From Gossypium raimondii (taxonomy: Eukaryota; Streptophyta; Magnoliopsida; Malvales; Malvaceae), in assembly GCF_025698545.1 (NCBI RefSeq), contig NC_068570.1, positions 36,537,924 to 36,601,923 of the forward strand: DNA of 64,000 nucleotides. Direction: 5' to 3'. The notes beneath the pieces are model-generated. The model saw only the letters and a program-made list of their open reading frames with translations. It searched no databases and was not told where the DNA came from. This document shows positions 33,427-45,490 of this stretch, piece by piece (positions within the stretch are counted from its first letter, which is position 1; every line of letters starts with the position of its first letter). Made by a program: the position numbers and the translations under genes.

Positions 33427-33439
33427 GGCTATAAAGGCT
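33427..33439 (+). promoter_or_regulatory. LTR TATA box GGCTATAAAGGCT
   Basis: Same position and arms as in the other Tat-type LTRs, with one changed base. Confidence 0.5.
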
Positions 33440-35210
33440 GTGATTCTATCGTTGTAATTTTTTTACGAACATCCATCAATAAATCGTAAATCAAAAACTG
33501 AAGTTCCAAAAAGGTTGTTCTTCTTTAAGAAACTGTTCTCTTCAGTCTCTTTTTCATAATTTTTTCTTCTTTTATTTTATTGCAAGTTTATTTTAAAGTA
33601 ATTAAAAAAATAAAAAAAGAGAAAAGAAAAGGGTTACCTGAACCGGCCTTCAGGCCCGCCGTTGATGGTGCTTCACCGTCGCCGGATGTGGGTTTGGAGA
33701 GGGGCCAAAGCTTTTCTCTTTCCCTTTGCTTCCGTGTTCCATGGCCTCGAACTCTGAATGCGCTTCAATGCGCCGAGAGGAGGCGTCCTCGTATGGCTCC
33801 GGCCACCGAGCAGTGGAGGCGCGACAGCGGCGGGGTTCCTGGTCTGGAACCCTAGCAGAGAAAAGGGAGTCTCCCTTTTTTTTTTTTGTTCTTACGTTCT
33901 GTGCACAAAATGAAACAGCAGAAAAGAAAAATAAAATTTTAGCATTTATATCATTTGTAAAACGGCGCCGTTTGAGGGAGGGAGACCTGAGCATTCTTAC
34001 CCTAATGGGTAATTTTCGCATTTGGTCCCTCCAATCCTGCGGTGCATTCGACGCAACCATTTATTTTACTTAATTTCGGCCACTAAATTTTGTGCCTGCT
34101 CCAATTTAGTCCTGTGCAGACTGACGCGCATAAGGGACGGGGAAAATTTCACAATCGGTCCCCCATGTCCTCAGCGCAATTTATTTCGGTCCCCCTAGCC
34201 ACCTGTTTCATGTATTTGCAGTTTAAGACCCGTTTTTTTAATTCTGTTTCAACCACATCCTTAATACGTTTAATTTTTTTTTATATATGCTATTTTATCA
34301 TTATTTGTTTTAAGCCTTTATATTTATTATTTATTTGAAATTGTTTTTGCATTAAATTTTTTATATATTTTTTTAAAACTGTTTCTTTTATTGTGTAAGA
34401 TTTTCTTTTGTATATTGTTTTATTTTAAACTATTTTAGATTGACTAGTATTTATCTCGAGTTTTTATTTTATTTATTTATTTATTTGGTTTAAATTTATA
34501 TATTATCATCTTATATATTATTATCTATATTAAAATAATTTAATATTAATAATTTCAAATTGTTCATACATTTTATAATATATATATTTACGTACGTACT
34601 TTTCATTCATTATAAATATATACTTTTTATATTTTATATTTCATATTTTTATATATATAGATATACGTAAATATACACATTTTAATTCATATATATATAT
34701 ATGTACTTGTACATGCTTAAATATATTTTTCATATTTTATAATTCTTATATACTTACATGTATGTATACATATTTTACTTCACATGCATATATTTTTATA
34801 TTATTACAATTTGTAAATATATACACATACATACATATATTCTATTCTTAGTTTTATTTATTTGTTTCATTGTCTTGGTGTTTTGCGTGATGTTTACCTT
34901 TTCTTATTACGTGTCTCCTATTTTCATCTTATTTTATTTTGTGTTGCTTCATTTATTGTTGCTGCAATTTAATTATCAATATCACATCATTATTATTGTT
35001 GTATCCCATTATTTGTCTTTTAAATATTTAGTCCCCACGGTTACTTTACATTATTTCACTATTATTGTATCTTACATTATGTTTTAGAAAAAACATATTT
35101 GTTTGCTTCCATACGATGTTTAATAAACTAAGCATATGTCATGTTAAATATCACGATAGTTTCATCAAAAGGAAAATTTTTCAAAATGAGGTAATGTTTT
35201 GCTTTTGGAA

Positions 35211-35490
35211 AATCGAGAAAATGTGCTCTAACGTGCTGGGTTTCGATTTCTCGTTCGACCAAATAGCCAAATAGCCAAATATCCTTTCAATAATTTCAAA
35301 ACGAGGCAATGTTTTGCGTTTGGAAATTCAAGAAAACGTGCCCTAACGTGCTGTGTTTTGATTTCTCGTTCGACTAAATAGCCAAATATCCTCTTAAAAC
35401 TTCAAAGTATGGTTTCATTAAACTATAAGGTGATCTTGGTTTCGATGGTTAAAAGTATCGTGTCCTAATGTGCTGGATGTGATATTCCTT
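35211..35490 (+). other. Three tandem LTR stem-loops
   Basis: Three hairpins at about 35211-35254, 35320-35365 and 35446-35490 have CTAACGTGCTG or CTAATGTGCTG loops. The third has about 12 pairs (AGTATCGTGTCC with GGATGTGATATT, counting G-U pairs). Confidence 0.5.
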
Positions 35491-35857
35491 CGGAGCAAGA
35501 GAATCTTAAATTTCAATTCATGTTATCCGAGTTTCTTTTAAGGATCGTATTTTTAAAACTCTTCAAAGTTTTTAATTTTCGACACTAAGACACTAATTAA
35601 TCAACTAGGTACCAATTTTGGGCGCATCGAGGGTGCTAATCCTTCCTCGTGCGTAATTGACTCCCGAACCCATATTCTGAATTTCGTAGACCAAAATCGT
35701 TGTTTTAATAAAGATTAAATCGTTTATTAAAAACAACCACTTTTCGAAGTGACCCGATCACACCTCATCAAAAAAAGATTGGTGGCGACTCCCGTTTTCA
35801 TTCTATTTTCAAAGTCCAAGTCGACCCCGTTTTCTCCCAAAAAAAATGGTGTCAACA

Positions 35858-37417
35858 TCTACTATACATTTGAACCATAATTTGAGTTTCACGTATATAA
35901 TTGTACCAAGTTAAAATTTATGTATGCAATTACACATTAAATCAAAGTTCATGTATAATTTTAAGATTTATCCCTTTTAATTTTGTATATTATTATTAAT
36001 TTCAAATTATTTGTTGCATTATTACATACATTTTAAATAAGTAGTTTACAAAAGTATATGTGTAGTACAATTGGAATACATTTATCATTCTAAATAAGAT
36101 GTATTTAACCGTTTAGTTTTTTTATTTAGATTTAAACTAATTTATTTATTTTAATTTCACACGTATTGCATATATGTTTAGTATTAATTTCAAACTAGAC
36201 ATTTCATTATTTAATAAATGTTATTTTCACTATACTTACTTTTGCTCTAAATACATTCTACGTGCATACATATGTGATAGAATTACTAATTAATATAATT
36301 TCCTCATTAAATTTAGGTTCACCAATTAATATAATTTCTTTTTAGTAGGCATTATCCCACTTGAAAAGTTATAAAATAAATTTTTCTTATTTTGAATAAA
36401 TTTAAAAAAATGTAGAGTGCAGTGTTATATAACATAAAATCTTAAATATTTTATTAATAATGTTTAATATTTAGAGTTATTTAAATTATAAAAGTATTTA
36501 CTTTTCTAAACTTTCTAGGTTTTCACATTTTAAATCTACATTTATTTTATTATTTAAGTATTTGTTTAAAAGTTAATATTTTCAAAATAGTTTAATCTTT
36601 TAGATGTCCTCGCTCGTTTTGGTGTTGAAAATGGTACTATTATTAGAGGTGGATGATAACGAGGCCCTAGGGGGTCTCTCACAAAATTTTGAAAATTCTT
36701 TTTAGACCTTAAAAATATAATAAATTAGAGTTAGGTCCCTTCAAAAAATTTGAAAATTTTCATTAAGTCTTTCAAAAAATTTAAAATTTTTAATTAGATC
36801 CCTTAAAATTTTTTTGTTGGTTCTCATTAAGCCTTTAAAAGTTTTAATTAAACCTACCAAAATTTTTAAATATTCTCACTAAATCCTCTAATTTTTTTAA
36901 ATTTTAATTAAACCCTAAACTTTTAATATAAAAATCCAACACTGACTATCAGCGGCAATGGAATGATTTTTCTACTGTTCTCACTAATTTTGAAGTTCTT
37001 TTGGTTTCATTGATCATACTATACTATGTGCCTGTTATAGGCCAGTTTTTCAAAATCATTGAGCTAGTTAATACTTAATACAGTAGACTGTGATGGGACT
37101 CCAGCCCCTACTTTGCATATGGAAACCATTGATAATTTGATTTTATTTGAACCACATATAGGACAATAAGTAAGAATGATGGTTTTCAGAATATTCAAAC
37201 CTTATCGAGGAAGTATGTCCGAAATTGGAACCTCTTTTTGGAGGTTGGATTTTGGAATCACCAGAGCTAGTAATTGTGTAATGAGATACATGCGTGTTTC
37301 TTCCTTCAGGAGGTCAAAGTCGACAGATAATAAAGTCCAAGTAACTTGTCTTTCGGGTTTTCTTTTTTGACTTGGTCGAAATCAAAGTCTACCTTGAGAG
37401 TAGCAAAGTGGTGAAAT
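35858..37417. other. Duplicated CRK spacer, copy 2
   Basis: Aligns with 20023-20381, 23133-23680 and 26753-27390 of copy 1. No gene recognised. Confidence 0.7.
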
Positions 37418-37912
37418 TAAGGGCTCCTTTGGATTGAGGCAGTGAGGCAGTGAGGCACGTTTTGAAGGAAAAGATGGTGCCAAACTCACTGCTGTGTTGT
37501 TTGGTTGAGGGTGTCAGTGCAGTGAGGTTTCTTTTCAAACACACCGATCGGTGATTTTCACCGGAGAAAATAGCAAAGATGGAGGCTAAACCGAGCGATT
37601 GACATTATAATGCATAAAAATAACCTTACTTTTATTTATTATTTTACCATTTTATCCTTAAAATTAAGTTAATTTCATTCCCAAAATGCAAAAACCCGCT
37701 CTTCAATTGACAAGAACAAAACTCCACCACAACAAAGAAAGGACTCTTAAAGAAGCTATATTTTCTACTCATCCTATCAATCTTGTTCTCAACTTTGATC
37801 CGTAAGTGAAAACCCTTCTTTTCTACTCTATATATGTGTTTGAATTGTATGAAAGTAGTTTCATTTTTCCTTTAAACACAAATCCATATGTTCTTTCTCC
37901 ATTATTTTTTAC

Positions 37913-38047
37913 CTCTACTTGCCATTGAAGAGATTGAACATAATTGATGATTTCATTCAGCATACCAGCTTTGTCTGTGATTTTGTTACATCCTGGTACT
38001 AAATCTTGCAGATACTTCATTCTTTCACTGATTTTCTCCCTTCTAAC
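37913..38047 (-). pseudogene. Captured bHLH transcription factor exon
   Basis: Exactly 45 codons between AG (acceptor, TATATAG) and GT (donor, GAG/GTAAAA). They encode [20 protein letters not shown], then [20 protein letters not shown] and QWQVE. This is part of the basic region, helix 1, loop and helix 2 of the CIB/BEE-type bHLH group. The arginines of the DNA-contact motif and the dimer interface residues are still readable. No other exon of the donor gene is next to it. It lies in the opposite orientation to the transposase and can only be a fragment. In the relatives I remember, an intron often splits the loop after GCNK; here the two parts are joined. Confidence 0.85.
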
Positions 38048-38285
38048 CTATATAAATCAACATAATTAAAACATTATTATCTAATGAAAGAGACATGATA
38101 AAATAAAAAAACAAATCAGTATTAATACCATTCATATTCATGTCTCCAGCAATGCTGTATTCATGTCTCAAACCTTCAAAAACTAAAACTATAAAAAATA
38201 AAACAAAGCACAACTAAACAAACGAAACAACAAAAGCTTGTAGTAATATGAACAAGTTTAGCAGGTTTGCTATATGACTTCATGC

Positions 38286-38492
38286 CTAACACAAGTTCAT
38301 CGTGAGGGGGTTAGTATCATATACCATATACCATATATCACAAGCATATATGATCTTATAATTCCTTCTTTTATCGAAGGGAATTTTTGGTACTTTGGGG
38401 AAGAAAGAAATCAAACAGTCAAGGCCTGCATCACCTAATAAAAGGAATTGTATCCCATTCCTCTTAGCATCAATCCAACCTACTAGGTGCAA
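38286..38492 (-). pseudogene. Unidentified fragment between captured exons
   Basis: An open minus-strand frame contains VGWIDAKRNGIQFLLLGDAG and FPKVPKIPFDKRRNYKIIYA. I do not recognise it. It lies between the bHLH and SAR1 pieces in the same orientation, so it may be a fourth captured fragment or element sequence. No function is proposed. Confidence 0.25.
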
Positions 38493-39001
38493 GAAGATAT
38501 TATCATTAAAAAAATAAAATTTGCATATTCATAATTAACTTGAACAAATGACTAAACAACTATATGTACAAATTCATTTTGGAATATTATCATTAAAAAT
38601 AAAATTTAATAAAAAAGCTATGAAAGTTATTAAAATAAAATTATTAATGATTATTAATAATTTCTAAAATATATCAAAATATAAAAAATGCTAAAACTAT
38701 CCCAAAACGATTTCAATCACATAGGTAGGTTACAGATTCATCCATACCGTTAAAAGATGACCTATGCTCTGTAAAATATAACAAAATTCTCTCATCACAA
38801 AATTACAGCAAAAATATGGGTATACAACCAAGCAAATATGTATATGGGCAAAATTTTGCTGTCTTTTGAGTTTTTTCACCATCCAACCATCCATTAACAT
38901 GTTTCTTATTAAACTGGTGATAACAATTGATTAATACTTGAATTTTTTAGTTGGTTTCTTATTGAAAAAATATATATACACACATACATAAATGCAAATA
39001 C

Positions 39002-39133
39002 CTTGGCGTAATAGTCCTTCCAGACCCTACGAGCAATCTGATAACAACCAAAATCAAAGGCCTTGAATTTGATCATTCCTATGCTTAGTTCTTCCGATGT
39101 TGGGTACTGTGTTGGCTGATGCTGAACTAGTCT
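39002..39133 (-). pseudogene. SAR1: Captured SAR1 GTPase exon
   Basis: Exactly 44 codons with intact splice borders (TTGTAG/AGACTA and GCCAAG/GTATTT). They encode [20 protein letters not shown], then [20 protein letters not shown] and YYAK, an internal exon of SAR1, the small GTPase that starts COPII coat assembly at the ER. The switch II DLGGHxxAR motif is damaged (DFGCYQIAR), removing the conserved Gly-His needed for GTP handling. The nucleotide-binding P-loop exon and the C-terminal exons are not present nearby. The retained intron flanks show capture at the DNA level rather than through a processed RNA. Confidence 0.9.
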
Positions 39134-39707
39134 CTACAATTTTCAAATTCCAATACTCCTAAATACTTGTCAGAGATTAGTGTACAAGTATCCACCCGGT
39201 AGCACTATTAGATAATTTCAAAGGCGAATTTATTTTTTTCTTTCCAACCAAACTGCTTAAATCCTATGGAAAGATAACTGTTTGTAATTTGTGGAGAATA
39301 TTTGTCATCTTTCCCCACAGGTAGGTAGAATATTATCTACGGCCTTTAACAAATAAATTTCACAACTACTTCCAAAATTGAGATTTTATATATAACAAAT
39401 AGGAAGCAAGGATTTTTTTTTCTTCCTTTTCCTGAAAGAAGTATCAATTCAAAAAGTAGGAGAAATGGATAACATAAAGATTGAACCCATTTAAATAAAA
39501 CAGGAAACAGAATTTGAGATTTTATTAGAAAGAATGGATCTGGGTAAGAAAACACTTAAAAGACAACATATCCAGGTAGAACAAATCTGAGTCTGGGTAA
39601 AATAAACGACATATACACAGCAAAGTAGAAAATATGCTACAGAACATAACTAAGTGTAGACTGATGTCAAAAGGTATTGACACATTGTACAAGCAGTATG
39701 TAAGTGA

Positions 39708-40739
39708 TCATATATCCATGTTATCAAATATTTCACAATCTTCCTCGTAAGACAAGTAGTCAGCAGCAAAACCATCAACCACTAAGTTACTGCAAGAGAC
39801 AATATATGGTAATGAGGCATAAAGATAATCATGGAAGCTTGTACATAACTATAAATATCACAGAGCACAATTAGACCCACCTTAAGCAGCAAAAGCTTAA
39901 ACTCACTACACGCTTTAGTTTCCTATTGTAGAAGAAGAAACTGAATGACTATCTCGCAAATATAACTCCACAAAGATTCTTGAACAATTATGGCCCATCG
40001 ACTACTCACTAAAGTATTAATATAATACACACTTACATTGATCATTTCTCCGAAAGCGGATCGCATCGTAGTCTGGATTATAACTATAAATTTTGCACTC
40101 CGAGAGTTTCACAACCTGCATAACCGGGTATTTAAAATTACCAGCTGCTGAGACTTGCATTTAGTCATTTCGAACTTACACTCACCTAATCTAGAGCCTT
40201 ATAAATCATTTTGAGGAGTGAACTACCCCCATATGCCTCGATCCATTCCTATCAATGATGTAAAGCAGAAACTTAAATGCGAACACGTTGACTTATTTAA
40301 GGATAAAACATACCACAATTGAATGAAAACTAGTTATCGCTCTTCTCACATACTACAAACCACCATCAACAGCATCAACATCTTCCCCCAAATCCATCTC
40401 TTTCACCCCGAATGACATGAACACAACACACCATTGGCCCAAAGTTTTATGAGTCTGATTAACTCCCAAAAAAACTGATGAACATACAAATTTTAGACTA
40501 AAATCACTTAAGTTATATTCATAACTAGCATAAATACCACAAGAACAGGAGATATGATAGTGCAACAAGAGTAACTGTAAGTTAATATTAGAGGAAATGC
40601 ATATTCCTTCTCTCACAAATGTGCCCAATAATTTTTTGATATCCAATGTCAAGAGAATAAATGAATACTTATGTCAATACCTTCGACGCTTCAAGCATGT
40701 TGGTATCAAAAATCTGTTTAAAAGTATCCCAGCTTTCCT
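39708..40739 (-). pseudogene. MAF1: Captured MAF1 gene fragment (five exons)
   Basis: Five exons with GT-AG borders and introns: 40739-40681 (ESWDTFKQIFDTNMLEASK), 40248-40186 (EWIEAYGGSSLLKMIYKALD), 40115-40037 (VVKLSECKIYSYNPDYDA), about 39950-39881 (FFFYNRKLKRVVSLSFCCL) and 39789-39708 (NLVVDGFAADYLSYEEDCEI to DNMDI and stop). This is the C-terminal part of plant MAF1, the repressor of RNA polymerase III transcription, including its natural stop. Lesions: Glu codon to TAG at the end of the second exon (40188-40186), a one-base loss in the third (DADP lost). The N-terminal exons are absent. Confidence 0.9.
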
Positions 40740-42279
40740 CTGTTAAGAACTAGTGTGCTTTAACTGCACTGGAACCACATCACCACATGCAATATCATAA
40801 TATAAGAGAACCATATAAGACACACATGAATGTCAGTATAAAGCATTCAATAGAACAAATAAGACTTGAATTAGACACAATCAAACCCATACAAGACACA
40901 CATGAAGCCACTGAAAGCATAAACACCATTCCCACCCTGAATTTTCAGCAGTTGGAGCATCCAATGAGGATACCAAACAAAAATTTTGCTGCAAACTCAG
41001 TAGCGTGAAAGTAGAACATAGAACCACTGGATTTGATACAATTTCAATATAACAATCCACAAATCTATCAACATATGAGGAATTGAATATAACCAATGAC
41101 TCATACTTTTTTTAGCAAAGCTAGGAAAGATCCATGCCTACATATCTTTTTATAAAAAACTCCATTAATTAATCCACAAAAATTTACATAAAAAATGAAT
41201 ATGATTAAATCTAACAAATTATAATAGAGATCAAAACATATTCACCAAGTATTATTCACAAAAATATAACAGAAAAAGAAGCATAAATGAAAAACTGCCT
41301 TGCTCCTATATTAAAATCACATTGAATTTCAAATAATCAGAAAAAAAAGTATCAGAAAAAAAAGAGAGAATTAAACAAAGAAAGAAGCGAACTGACCTAC
41401 ATAATCTCCAAGGAAGCCATAATCGGTTAGTTTCAATCTTTGAAGCCTAATGGATTTATTTTGCCTACGCCAATATTACAAAGAATGAAAGAGCTTTTCT
41501 TTCTTTTTTTTCTCCCCTTGGTGGCTCCGCCGAGTCAAATTCCTGTGAATTACACGTGTTAATTTTATGCTTCTTTGAACATAAACATTTTATCTGTTTT
41601 ATTATTATTCTTTTTTGGCATAATAACCTTTTTAGTCCTCCAACTTTAGAAGAAAATTTATTTGAGTATTTTAATTTATAGTTTTTGTCAAATAATTCTA
41701 AAATAGATAAAAAAAAATTAGCATTTTTTAATTTTATTGACATGCATACATGTAAATTACCACATAGAAAACTCATATTAAATAAACATATCAGTGCTTG
41801 TAGCCAAAGGCCCAAAGGCCCTGTATTTATTTGGCAGAAACATGAAGAAATTGTATTGTAGATAGATTTTTAAGCAATAAACGTGAGCCAATGGTTCTTG
41901 CAGATTTTTTCTTTAATTTTATTAGTTTGCCCTAGAGACTTAAGTCTGATATCCATATAAATATGTCTTCTGTCCAAGAGAATCAGAAATGGAGTAAATA
42001 TGAGACTTGAAAATTATATTTTTGTTGCATTCATTTTCCCTTTTTCCATTAAGTTGAAGCTTCAATTAAGGTGCCAATTTTTTTTTGGGTGTGGCTAGAT
42101 AAAGATTAGCATTGGGAGACGTCTAAAATAACTTATAGACTATATATGTTCTCTATGCTTCTTGGTGAATGCTAGCACATTGACTGAATTATATCAATGA
42201 CAATAGATGGTAAAGACACGAAATTTTGTGGACGAAGATAGTAGCTTAGCAACAAAAGTTGTTTGGGATGATAGCTGAC
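40740..42279. other. Interior of Harbinger element 2, no gene recognised
   Basis: Between MAF1 and the Myb-like gene I find no recognisable exon. Short frames at 40787-41008 and 41465-41815 have no family resemblance I can name. Confidence 0.5.
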
Positions 42280-43336
42280 GTTGATATTTTGTGAACTTTG
42301 CGTGAATGAAGTCAATGCTGGTAATAGACCGACAACTCATCTAAACTCAAAAGGATGGGAAAATGTCATTGCTTTTTTTCAAGTAAAAACACAAAAAAAT
42401 TATGGAAACCTCAATTGAAAAATAAATGGGATACATTAAAAAAGGAATGGAGGTTATGGAGGGAGTTGCTTAAGAAATCTACAGGTATTGGATGGTGTCC
42501 ATCTAAAAAGACGATCGATGCTACGGAAGAATGGTGGGCTGCAAAAATACAGGTTAGTGTTAACTTTATCATTATTTTAATGCATAAAGTTTATTGAAAT
42601 TAATAATTTACAATTATAAAAGTCTTAGTATAACATTTAAATTTAACATGTTATGTAGGAAAATCCTGATTTTAAAGGATTTAAGAAGAAAGGAATTGAA
42701 CCACGATTGAATGAGTTAATGTGGCAAATGTTTGGTGGCATTGTAGCCACTGGAGAGAACGCATGGGCACCTTCGTCTGGTGTTCTTCCAAGTGGGGTTC
42801 CTATGGGAGATGATGCACCTAATGAGGGATTTGGTGATTCAGATGAACATAGTAACGAGAATGAAGGTATTCCTCCTGATGAGGTACCATCAAACCCTTT
42901 TCATGAAATCCCTGATCGAAGAAAGCAAACACTTGGGGTTGTACATGGTAAAGGAAAAAAATCAAGTTCAAGTAGAAAATCATCAAGAAATACATTAACT
43001 ACCCATATTGAGAAATTGTGTGAGAGCATGTCTAGTCCAAGGAAGTCAGTGAATGAAATTATTTTTCCACACTCTCAATATACTATTTCAAATGCAATAG
43101 ATGCTTTGCGTGCTTTGGGAGATGAAATTCCAAAAAAAGATGAACTATACTATTTTGCCACCAAAATGTTCCAAATACCGGTGAAACGAGAAGTGTTTTT
43201 GAACTTAGATCCAGATGATAGGGTTTGGTGGCTTCGACGTGAGTATGCTGAACAAAATCCAATTGCATCATTTTCATCATTGGTAGCAACATCCTCATTT
43301 CCCTTCCAACCATACCATCAACCACCTCCACCATAA
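42280..43336 (+). pseudogene. Harbinger Myb/SANT-like DNA-binding protein
   Basis: Exon 1 (about 42280-42552) encodes FCELCVNEVNAGNRP, SKGWENVIAFFQVKTQKNYG, then after a one-base loss near 42400 NKWDTLKKEWRLWRELLKKS and IDATEEWWAAKIQ, a Myb_DNA-bind_3 domain. Intron 42553-42658 has GT-AG ends. Exon 2 (42659-43336) encodes NPDFKGFKKKGIEPRLNELM, an acidic linker, a Ser/Lys-rich segment KGKKSSSSRKSSR and a C-terminal helical region ending QPYHQPPPP. In PIF/Harbinger systems this second protein carries the transposase into the nucleus and to the element ends. It lies just upstream of the transposase on the same strand. The frameshift suggests it is not made. Confidence 0.85.
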
Positions 43337-43511
43337 GCTCCGTAGAATTATTATTGTAATATAACTATACTACTTTTTTATATGTAAAACTAATGTATGC
43401 TACTTTTTATGTTTGGTATTTTTATGCTGTGCTTTTAATCAAGTTTCTGTGTTGTATAGAATGTCACGAGATTTTAAAGGATTTATTTTCATTTGATCAC
43501 TTTTTCAGGTT

Positions 43512-44949
43512 ATGGATGAATTTAACAATATGTATAATAGTTTTGATATGAATTATGATACCCCTGAATTAAGTGAAGAAGCTCAACGAAGAATAGCCAC
43601 AATTGTTACCCAAGTTGAGAACAACAGTTATCATGAAGAGGAAGAATATGTGTTAAGCAGTGTATTGGTACACCATGAAACTTATTTCACTATGCAACCG
43701 CGTATGGATTGAAATTATATAGGTCAAATGTGGGTGGATGAAGTATTAAAAGGGCACGATGATCGTTGCATGAATAGTTTTAGGATGCCAAAAGATATAT
43801 TTCACAGCTTGTTGCATGATTTGCAAACAAATTATGGCTTAAAGAATGGGAAAGTATCGACGATGGAGAAGTTAGCATTATCATTATACATTCTTGGAAA
43901 TAGAGAATCAAATTCAAATGCAACAGAGCGCTTTCAACGATCTGGGGAAACTGTTAGTCGAATTTTTACTGATATGTTGCATATATTTGCTCGAATGGGA
44001 ATAGACACGATTAAACCCACTGAAGGTCAATTCGAGGAAGTACCGAACCATATTCGACATGATACAAGATATTGGCCTCACTTTAAGGTAAAATTTACAC
44101 ACTCTTTATATTTTTAAAATATAAATTATTTCTAACTTGTATCTCATTACTTGTATTTATTTTAAAGGATTGTATTGGGGCCATAGATGGAACACACATA
44201 AAAGCATGTATTTCGCCTTCTTGTCAAATACCTTATATCGGACGGAAAGGTGAACCAACTCAAAATATTATGGCAGTTTGTGACTTCAACATGTGCTTTA
44301 TTTTGCATTTCCTGGTTGGGAAGGAACATCACATGATAGTAGAATTTTTTTGCAAGCACTTAGAAAACAAGAGTTGAAGTTTCCACACCCTCCACCAGGT
44401 TGAACTTTAAATTTTTAATTACTTTTTACATAAAAAATTAAAATTTTTAACTTATTTTTAAACTTGATATTATGTTTTACTTTTTTGTAAGAAAATATTA
44501 TCTTGTGGATTCAGGATATCCACAAATGGCAGGTTTTCTAGGTCCGTATAGGGGGAACGATATTATTTACCTGATTTTCGTCGAGGTAATCATCAAGTAT
44601 CTGGAAAAAAAGAAACCTTTAATCATGCCCATTCTTCGTTACGCTCTGTGATTGAACGAACATTTGGAGTGTGGAAAAAAAATGTCCAATATTAAGAGAT
44701 ATTCTAAGTTATTCATTCAATAAGCAAGTTTTAATAGTTATTGCATCAATGGTTTTGCATAATTACATTCGAAGACATGCTTCGTCAAATGATGAGGATT
44801 TTCGAGAATTTAAGAATATACCCGACATGCCAGTCTCTTCAAGCCAGTTTGACAGAGGTGAATCGAGTTCTTCTAATAGAGAAAGTGACCTTGAAATCAT
44901 GATGTTAAGGGAAACCATTGCAACTAGTTTAATGAATCCATATTTGTAA
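43512..44949 (+). pseudogene. Harbinger (HARBI1-like) DDE transposase
   Basis: Three exons: 43512-44087, 44168-44398 and 44492-44949, all with GT-AG introns. Visible blocks are GQMWVDEVLKGHDDRCMNSF, LALSLYILGNRESNSNATER, the first catalytic Asp in IGAIDGTHIKAC, AFPGWEGTSHDSRIF, the second Asp in YYLVDSGYPQMAGFLGPYRG, and Glu in SLRSVIERTFGVWKKKCPIL, with a C terminus ending TSLMNPYL. Lesions: a stop in exon 1 (43709-43711), a one-base loss near 44305 and a one-base gain near 44553. The enzyme is a DDE_4 nuclease that moves the element. All catalytic residues remain readable, so decay is recent or mild. Confidence 0.9.
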
Positions 44950-45490
44950 AAACATTTTGTATCATAACCTAATTTCTAGTAATAATGAAACTTGTTATGT
45001 CTTATGCTACTATTTTTTTATTAAAATTTATCCGTTTAGATACTTTAAAATTTGATCCAAGTATAATGTTACTATTTGTAAAAATAATATTTAACATTGT
45101 TATAAAAAATATTTAACTATAAAAATTAAAATAATTATCATTTTATCTAATAAATAATTTAAATTAATTATATAATTCATTAAAATATTGGAAGATACAT
45201 TTTAATATTTTATTAAATGAATTTATAAATTCACATATTTTAATAATTTTAAAAATTTAAATAATTTAAAAACTTCTATTATATATCAATTCTAATCGAT
45301 GTCCTTAATAGTCATTTTATTCTCACCTCACACTTCTACAATTGCGTTTGAATCCAAACACACACTCCACCACTTGTTTCTAATCTCACCGCCACAAGTA
45401 TCCAATCTCACCGCCACAGTAACTAATCTCATCGCCACCGCTGTTTTTAACCTCACCGGAGGCAAACACACCGCCCATCCAAACTAGCCC

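Larger units (their letters stand above)
33129..35857 (+). repeat. Solo LTR, Tat lineage
   Basis: Starts TGTAGAAGCCCAAATTTGCT and ends AATGGTGTCAACA, the reverse-orientation equivalent of the LTRs at 4723 and 14676. Flanks TCTAT (33124-33128) and TCTAC (35858-35862) are a 4/5 duplication. The other spacer copy has the intact site (TTTTCTACCATACATTTG, about 20023). It carries the TATA palindrome, an AAAACGGCGCCGTTT palindrome (33960) and three stem-loops. Confidence 0.92.
37421..45490 (+). mobile_element. PIF/Harbinger element 2 (8.1 kb) carrying captured host gene fragments
   Basis: Terminal inverted repeats GGGCTCCTTTGGAT (left) and GGGCTAGTTTGGAT (right, complement) are flanked by TAA on both sides. 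The paralogous spacer has the empty site GAAATTAATTGTATCC (about 27383-27398). Subterminal GTGAGG/CTCACC repeats lie at both ends. The plus strand carries the two usual Harbinger genes, Myb/SANT-like (42280-43336) and DDE transposase (43512-44949), both damaged. The minus strand of the left half carries pieces of bHLH, SAR1 and MAF1 genes. Such gene-bearing elements are called Pack-type. Confidence 0.93.

Noticed and set aside
34758..35087. 109-codon hydrophobic frame
   Set aside because: AT-rich interior of the solo Tat LTR; hydrophobic residues arise from T-rich codons.
40353..40652. 99-codon minus-strand frame inside the MAF1 fragment
   Set aside because: Falls in a MAF1 intron and shows no family resemblance; kept only as sequence of unknown origin.
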